Shown here piece after piece: positions 59,867 to 64,000 of a DNA stretch of 64,000 nucleotides. The notes under the pieces are model-generated. The model did not search any database, had not been told where the DNA came from, and worked only from the letters and a program-made list of their open reading frames with translations. The DNA is from DTWD01 sp963662965 (lineage in GTDB: Bacteria; Acidobacteriota; Vicinamibacteria; Vicinamibacterales; UBA8438). A program made the position numbers and the translations under genes. Every line of letters starts with the position of its first letter. Position 1 is the stretch's first letter. Where the stretch lies: the NCBI GenBank assembly GCA_963662965.1, contig OY759970.1, positions 2,108,001 through 2,172,000 of the forward strand, given 5' to 3'.

Positions 59867-61951
59867 CTATTGCACGGTGAAGGCGACCAACTCCGCGATG
59901 TTGTCCTCATCCAAAGCCGCTACGACAATGTACTGTTGGCTACCCGCCATGTACGTGATCGGGAACCCGGTGGTTGGTCCACCCGGAAGCTGAATCTCAT
60001 GGACAACGTCACCCGTCCGCTTGTTGTACGCACGAAGAACCGGTTCGCCCCGTGATCCCTCACCCGCAAACAGCAGGGTAGACGTTACAAGAAGTCCGGA
60101 CCCTTTCGTCGGGCTCCCCGTCGTCGGCACGTCCACGCCCTGAAGGTCCGGATGCTCCCGGATATACTCGGGCGTGCCGCCGTGCGGGATCTGCCACAGG
60201 ATCTCTCCCACGGTCAGATCGATTGCGGTGATCCGGCCGTAGGGAGGCTTCACGAGGGGAAGGTCACGGACGGTCGGGACACCCGCACCACGGGAGATGT
60301 GGTAGCGCACGCCGGTCCCTTCAGTGCCGTCTATCAATCCGAACAGCGACGGGGTCGTACTCGACGGTACAAAAAGGATACCCAGCCCGGGATCCACCGC
60401 ACCACCCGGCCAATTGACGCCACCACCCGCGCTGGGGAGCGCGAGGGTCCCTTGATTGACGCCCGGCTCAACCAAGGACGGCGGAGTATAGAGAGGCCCG
60501 AGCCGGTAATTCTCTACGATCCGCAGTGCTTCGGCCCGAAGCTCCGGAGTAAAGTCGATGAGGTCATCCTCAGTCACGCCTTGGCGTTCAAACGCCGGCG
60601 GCTTGGTGGGAAAGGGCTGTGTAGGAGACGTCCACTCTCCCGGAACGTCCGACTCTGGCACGGCCCGTTCCTCGATCGGCCAGACGGGTTCGCCTGTCGC
60701 ACGGTCGAGTACGTAGGCAAATCCCTGCTTCGAGAGTTGCACCAAGGCCTTCACCAGGACGCCATCGACCTCAATGTCCACGAGGATGGGGGCCGTCGGG
60801 AAATCGTAGTCCCAGAGTTCGTGATGGGTGGCCTGAAAATGCCAAACTCGCTCGCCGGTCTCCGCGTCGAGCGCCACTATGGAGTTTCCGAAGAGGTTAT
60901 CTCCCGGCCGATAGCCGCCGAAATAGTCGTTTGTGGGAGTCTCGGTGGCCACGTAGAACAAGCCGAGCTCTTCGTCAACCGTCACCGGGGCCCAATGCCC
61001 AATGTTGCCCGTGTATTTCCAAGAGGCATCGAGAAGGTCAGGACGCTCTTGTACCCAAGGGTGCGTGCCGGTCGCGACGTTCCAGAGCTCTTCGTCTGCT
61101 TTGAGCCAGGTGTCGACGCCGAACTCTCCCTCCTTCGGGACCGTATTGAAACGCCAGAGCGTCCGACCGGTACGAGCGTCGTAGGCCACCACGTCGCCAG
61201 GAATGTTCATCGGCCAAACCTCATTGGGATTGCGGATACCCTGGCGATCGGCCCTTGTCGGTATGCTGCCGGTATGCAGTGAAATCGATGCCACAATCGC
61301 ATTCCCAAGAATCGCCGGCGGCGAGGTGTTGGCCACCCTACCCGCTCTCTCCGCTGCCGGCCGCTCATCCCAACGCAGATCATCCATCATGTCCACTACG
61401 CCGGCCACCCCGAATCCATCCACCCGATTCCCCGTCCGCGCGTCCAGGGCCACCAGTTGAAAACTCGGCGTCACCACGAAGATGCGTTCATCCCCTTCCC
61501 CATCCGTCCAGTAGCTCACGCCGCGCCCGGCGCTCCGTGCAACGGGCTCGATGATGTCGCCCCACCTTCGTTCGCTGTCGCCCGGCCGCCAGTCCCAGAC
61601 GGTCTCACCGGTCGCGGCATCGAGGGCGATCACGTTGCGTTGGTTCCCTATGGTCGTATACATGACCCCATCGATTACCAAGGGACTGATCTGCGTCCGG
61701 CCCGACGGCGGGGGGTTCCCCTGGTCCCGCGCACTCCATCGCCATGCCACCTCCAGGTCCGAGACGTTACCGGAATGAATCTGGTCGAGCGGCGAGTAGC
61801 GAGTGGCACCGGCGTCAGCCCCGAACACACCCCACTCCCCATCGGCGGCGCCCGACTGACCGGTCACACTAGCCGTGCCCAGAGCCGCAACAGCCGCGAC
61901 CGCAGCGGCATAACGGATCATTGGGTGCCGCGTAGAGAGCGCCTTGCACAT
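59867..61951 (-). CDS. PQQ-dependent dehydrogenase, in a repeat-flanked islet
   Basis: A protein of 694 residues: signal peptide (MIRYAAAVAAVAALGTASVT), GEWGVFGADAGATRYSPLDQ, blades with ALDAATGETVW and ALDARTGNRV, GGYRPGDNLFGNSIVALD, the active-site block HHELWDYD and GEPVWPIEERAVP. A periplasmic quinoprotein without a cytochrome domain. Codon use looks less GC-extreme than in the two other PQQ genes here, hinting at transfer. The ATG at 61951 has GGAGG six bases upstream; an in-frame extension overlaps the next gene and is rejected. Probably cotranscribed with the epoxide-hydrolase-like gene 64 bases upstream. Confidence 0.9.
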   Translation of the reverse strand: MCKALSTRHPMIRYAAAVAAVAALGTASVTGQSGAADGEWGVFGADAGATRYSPLDQIHSGNVSDLEVAWRWSARDQGNPPPSGRTQISPLVIDGVMYTTIGNQRNVIALDAATGETVWDWRPGDSERRWGDIIEPVARSAGRGVSYWTDGEGDERIFVVTPSFQLVALDARTGNRVDGFGVAGVVDMMDDLRWDERPAAERAGRVANTSPPAILGNAIVASISLHTGSIPTRADRQGIRNPNEVWPMNIPGDVVAYDARTGRTLWRFNTVPKEGEFGVDTWLKADEELWNVATGTHPWVQERPDLLDASWKYTGNIGHWAPVTVDEELGLFYVATETPTNDYFGGYRPGDNLFGNSIVALDAETGERVWHFQATHHELWDYDFPTAPILVDIEVDGVLVKALVQLSKQGFAYVLDRATGEPVWPIEERAVPESDVPGEWTSPTQPFPTKPPAFERQGVTEDDLIDFTPELRAEALRIVENYRLGPLYTPPSLVEPGVNQGTLALPSAGGGVNWPGGAVDPGLGILFVPSSTTPSLFGLIDGTEGTGVRYHISRGAGVPTVRDLPLVKPPYGRITAIDLTVGEILWQIPHGGTPEYIREHPDLQGVDVPTTGSPTKGSGLLVTSTLLFAGEGSRGEPVLRAYNKRTGDVVHEIQLPGGPTTGFPITYMAGSQQYIVVAALDEDNIAELVAFTVQ

Positions 61952-62015
61952 AGCCTGCCTCCTTCTCGCTTTGCCGCTGGCCGGGGGAGCGCTACTGTAC
62001 GTCTCCGGGTCTGGC

Positions 62016-62489
62016 CTAGCCCTGGGGACCGAAGTCGAAGACGAAATCGCTCCATTCGACGATCTTGCCCTCGACGAGGTGAAACACTCCGACGACCGGG
62101 ACCTCCAGTGTACGCTGTGGCAACACGAACCGGTCGATCCGATCGTTGACGACGACCGGCCCACGCGCCCATGTGTCGAGGATCTCGAACTCGGCCGCGG
62201 TCGCCTCGTCTGCGAAACCACCAAGGAATGCAACGATCGCGTCTGGTCCCTCAACCATCGGCGTCGTCTGCGTCGCTCGATACTTGCAGTCATCGCTCAG
62301 AAACGACGCGGTCTTGTCCCAGTCGAATGGCACAGCGAACGTCGCACAGAAGTCATTAACGACTCGCACTTTCGACCGTTCCTCGTCGGTCTGCTGCGCG
62401 TTCACCGCCTGAGGGAGAGCAGCCACGGCCGCGCCTGTGGCCGCGGTCGCGAGAAAGAGCCGTCGTGTCACATCGTGTGTGTGCTTCAC
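62016..62489 (-). CDS. limonene-epoxide-hydrolase/SnoaL-like protein, Tat-type signal
   Basis: A protein of 157 residues: leader with TRRLFLATAATGAAVAALPQ (twin-Arg type), then a small alpha/beta cone fold of about 110 residues. The block NDRIDRFVLPQRTLEVPVVG then VFHLVEGKIVEWSDFVFDF matches limonene-1,2-epoxide hydrolases, including the candidate catalytic Asp/Arg residues (NDRID, WSD). An exported epoxide hydrolase or related hydratase is the best guess. GTG 62489 has AGGAGG eight bases ahead; an upstream ATG in frame lies in repeat/integrase DNA. Operon with the PQQ dehydrogenase. Confidence 0.82.
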   Translation of the reverse strand: MKHTHDVTRRLFLATAATGAAVAALPQAVNAQQTDEERSKVRVVNDFCATFAVPFDWDKTASFLSDDCKYRATQTTPMVEGPDAIVAFLGGFADEATAAEFEILDTWARGPVVVNDRIDRFVLPQRTLEVPVVGVFHLVEGKIVEWSDFVFDFGPQG

Positions 62490-62558
62490 ACCTTCATCCT
62501 CCTGGCCGCTTGGGATGGTTGAGGCTGGCGAGGACTTGGGCCTCCCGCTGGAACCGGG

Positions 62559-62700
62559 GCGGCGGGGGCGAAGTCGGCGGAGCTGATGGGCCATACGAAG
62601 GTCGCCACCACGCTTAGCGCCTATACGCAGGTGCTGCCACGGAGCAGCGGTGTCTCGTATTGGAAAAACATTGTTCACAAATTGTTCACACGGACGTGCG
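62559..62700 (+). pseudogene. tyrosine recombinase (integrase), C-terminal remnant
   Basis: A plus-strand frame reads AKSAELMGHTKVATTLSAYT then QVLP: the end of a tyrosine recombinase with the GH pair and the Tyr nucleophile position of the catalytic box. It is followed by WKNIVHKLFTR, where IVHKLFT is encoded by the right 20-bp repeat. The N-terminal and core catalytic parts are absent. Confidence 0.6.
62670..62689 (+). repeat. 20-bp direct repeat, right (att-like)
   Basis: ATTGTTCACAAATTGTTCAC, exact copy of 59776-59795, at the 3' end of the integrase remnant. Position and phase suggest an attachment core carried in integrase 3' ends. Confidence 0.65.
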
Positions 62701-62784
62701 GCGACATTGCGCCCATCGGTTTGTCGTCTGTCGGAGTCACTGCCAGCATCTCGGGGATAGGAAGAGATGGCGGCGCGGTGACGC

Positions 62785-62958
62785 TTACGGGTAGTTCATT
62801 CGCGCCACGAGCTCGTCGAAACGGGGATCGTCCTGTAGCGAATCCATCCGCGGGTCGACCCTAAACTGGTTGACAAACCCTTGCCGGCGTTCGTAAGACT
62901 GTTCCAGCGCCTCGAACGCCAGATCGTGCTGCCCATCCTCCCAAGAAATGGAGCCTCC
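62785..62958 (-). pseudogene. C-terminal remnant of a TPR/kinase-type protein
   Basis: On the minus strand, 57 codons read ISWEDGQHDLAFEALEQSYE then RRQGFVNQFRVDPRMDSLQD and DPRFDELVARMNYP, the usual C terminus of TPR-tailed Ser/Thr kinases. Upstream of 62958 the likeness ends at a large palindrome, so the gene is 5'-truncated. It cannot be the missing half of the kinase start at 58203, because the order on the strand is wrong. Confidence 0.55.
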
Positions 62959-62969
62959 GGGAACCCCGG

Positions 62970-63008
62970 GACGCGGCAACCGCCGGCCTAGCCGGCGGTT
63001 GCCGCGTC
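62970..63008. repeat. perfect 18-bp inverted repeat (hairpin)
   Basis: The arms GACGCGGCAACCGCCGGC and its complement flank a CTA loop. No T-run follows. It abuts the truncated TPR/kinase remnant and may mark the breakpoint or act as a terminator. Confidence 0.65.
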
Positions 63009-63217
63009 GCCCGCGAGAGGAAGGGCTGCGCACAGTCCGGCGGCCAAGAAGTATATCCGTGCTGTCATGGACCGTCTGCATCCTCCCGCACTGAAGACGG
63101 AAAGTACCTGTGTCTAAATGACCTACGGGAATCCCTGCGGCCGAATCTCGGGGATGTGCGTTATGCTAGGGTGTTCTGATGGCTCTAGCTCGGTGTCGAT
63201 CAAAGAGGTTTCTCACT

Positions 63218-64000
63218 ATGACGTTTCTCCGGTTTCCGACCCACATCTTCGTTTTGCTCGCAGGGGCTGGGTTCGTGGTGGCCTTTGCTCCCGCGGTGGC
63301 GTCCGCGCAAGCTGATGCGGCGGCCGAAGTGCCGACCTTCAGCACGGACATCGCACCGATCCTGCAGCGGAGCTGTCAGAAGTGCCACCGGCCGAACTCG
63401 CTCGCGCCGATGTCGCTCATCAGCTACGACGAAGTTCGACCGTGGGCGCGGTCTATTAAGAATCGGACCAGTCTTCGCGACCAGCCAGGCGTGATGCCGC
63501 CGTGGTACATCGAGAAAGACATCGGGATCCAGAAGTTCAAGGACGACTGGTCGCTGAGTGATACCGAGATCGCGACAATCGCTCGCTGGGCCGACAACGG
63601 CGCGCCGCGGGGGAATCCGGCCGACATGCCCGAGCCGCCGCCGTTCATCGATGTCGACGAGTGGGAGCTCGGCCAGCCGGACCTGGTCGTCTCGTCAAAG
63701 ACGTTCGAGGTCAAAGGCGAAGCGCCCGATTGGTGGGGGAGTCTTGGCCAGGTCGACTCAGGGCTGACCGAGGACCGGTATGTCTCGGCCATCGAATACA
63801 AGGAGGTCAACGACCTGCCGCGCGGCGTGAAGTCCGACACGGTCGGCGGACTCTTTGTGGTGCACCACTCGGCCATGGCGGTCTTCGGGCCCGACCGCAA
63901 AGACGATCCAAACGAAGCGCGTCTCTGGCCGGTGCACGAAGTCGGTCGCAACGCCGACGTGTTCGACGAGCGGGCGGGGCGGCTGATGAGAGCCGACTCC
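63218..64000 (+). CDS. haem-c / copper monooxygenase-like secreted protein (partial, runs off the end)
   Basis: 261 codons to the window edge: signal peptide (about 1-32, VLLAGAGFVVAFAPAVASAQ), haem-c site CQKCH at 53-57 followed by RPNSLAPMSLISYDEVRPWA, then MPPWYIEKDIGIQKF, GNPADMPEPPP and the first copper-type motif LFVVHHSAM. It is a paralogue of the 23314 gene and should continue past 64000 with the second copper domain. AAAGAGG lies nine bases before the ATG. A TATGCT at 63162-63167 may be its -10. Confidence 0.9.
   Translation, partial: MTFLRFPTHIFVLLAGAGFVVAFAPAVASAQADAAAEVPTFSTDIAPILQRSCQKCHRPNSLAPMSLISYDEVRPWARSIKNRTSLRDQPGVMPPWYIEKDIGIQKFKDDWSLSDTEIATIARWADNGAPRGNPADMPEPPPFIDVDEWELGQPDLVVSSKTFEVKGEAPDWWGSLGQVDSGLTEDRYVSAIEYKEVNDLPRGVKSDTVGGLFVVHHSAMAVFGPDRKDDPNEARLWPVHEVGRNADVFDERAGRLMRADS

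Noticed and set aside
62559..62958. Kinase tail at 62785 and kinase start at 58203 as halves of one split gene
   Set aside because: Both are on the minus strand, but the N-terminal part lies downstream of the C-terminal part, so simple insertion cannot explain them.

Overview
The window is GC-rich DNA crowded with secreted redox proteins. It contains DUF1592/DUF1552 pairs, a DUF1549/DUF1553 (PSD1)-DUF1501 pair, PQQ-type eight-bladed propeller dehydrogenases, CoxSLM-type molybdenum hydroxylase subunits, c-type haem (CxxCH) proteins and secreted ankyrin proteins. Together with the 'PDLQGVWDF' family of unknown proteins, this mix suggests a soil, marine or host-associated Acidobacteriota (Vicinamibacteria-like) genome. 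The taxonomic placement is inference. No rRNA, tRNA or CRISPR array was seen.

Layout. 1-3.1 kb: a DUF2911 protein, a DHA2-family MFS exporter and a small secreted Cys-rich protein. 3.1-8.4 kb: cassette 1 (haem-c DUF1592 protein, Tat-type DUF1552 protein, secreted ankyrin protein). 8.5-11.2 kb, minus strand: a lipoprotein amidase and a Tat-exported cyclase. 11.35-12.78 kb: a complete IS256-family insertion sequence with 8-bp target duplications. 12.8-18.2 kb: cassette 2. 18.3-21.9 kb: a haem-c/propeller protein and a YVTN propeller lipoprotein. 22.4-25.6 kb: an MBL hydrolase, a haem-c/copper monooxygenase-like protein, a secreted unknown and a truncated FAD enzyme. 25.6-27.7 kb, minus: a frameshifted PQQ dehydrogenase. 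28.5-29.0 kb: a CBS-domain gene with an internal stop. 29.5-34.6 kb, minus: an operon of a secreted unknown, PSD1 and DUF1501. 34.8-35.6 kb: a fusion point between a truncated 2Fe-2S subunit and a truncated nuclease. 35.5-39.1 kb, minus: an ankyrin gene coupled to a PQQ dehydrogenase. 39.3-43.1 kb: cassette 3. 43.2-46.9 kb: CoxS-L-M. 46.9-48.8 kb: a broken coiled-coil gene and two toxin-antitoxin modules. 48.9-51.9 kb: a BamB-like propeller and a metallophosphoesterase. 52.1-57.5 kb: cassette 4. 57.5-59.7 kb: gene fragments, a second PDLQGVWDF protein and a small Cys protein. 59.8-62.7 kb: a PQQ dehydrogenase plus an epoxide-hydrolase-like gene between 20-bp direct repeats, ending in an integrase remnant. 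63.2-64.0 kb: the start of a second haem-c/copper monooxygenase-like gene.

The central theme is the four-fold DUF1592-DUF1552(-ankyrin) cassette. Each copy predicts a Sec-exported protein with two CxxCH motifs, translationally coupled to a Tat-exported partner and accompanied by a periplasmic ankyrin protein. I infer a periplasmic oxidative module, duplicated and diversified for different substrates. The surrounding PQQ dehydrogenases, molybdenum hydroxylase and copper monooxygenase-like proteins would belong to the same oxidative catabolism. A second theme is decay: at least ten truncated, frameshifted or nonsense genes, plus a dispersed hairpin repeat family sitting beside stop codons and at one truncation point.
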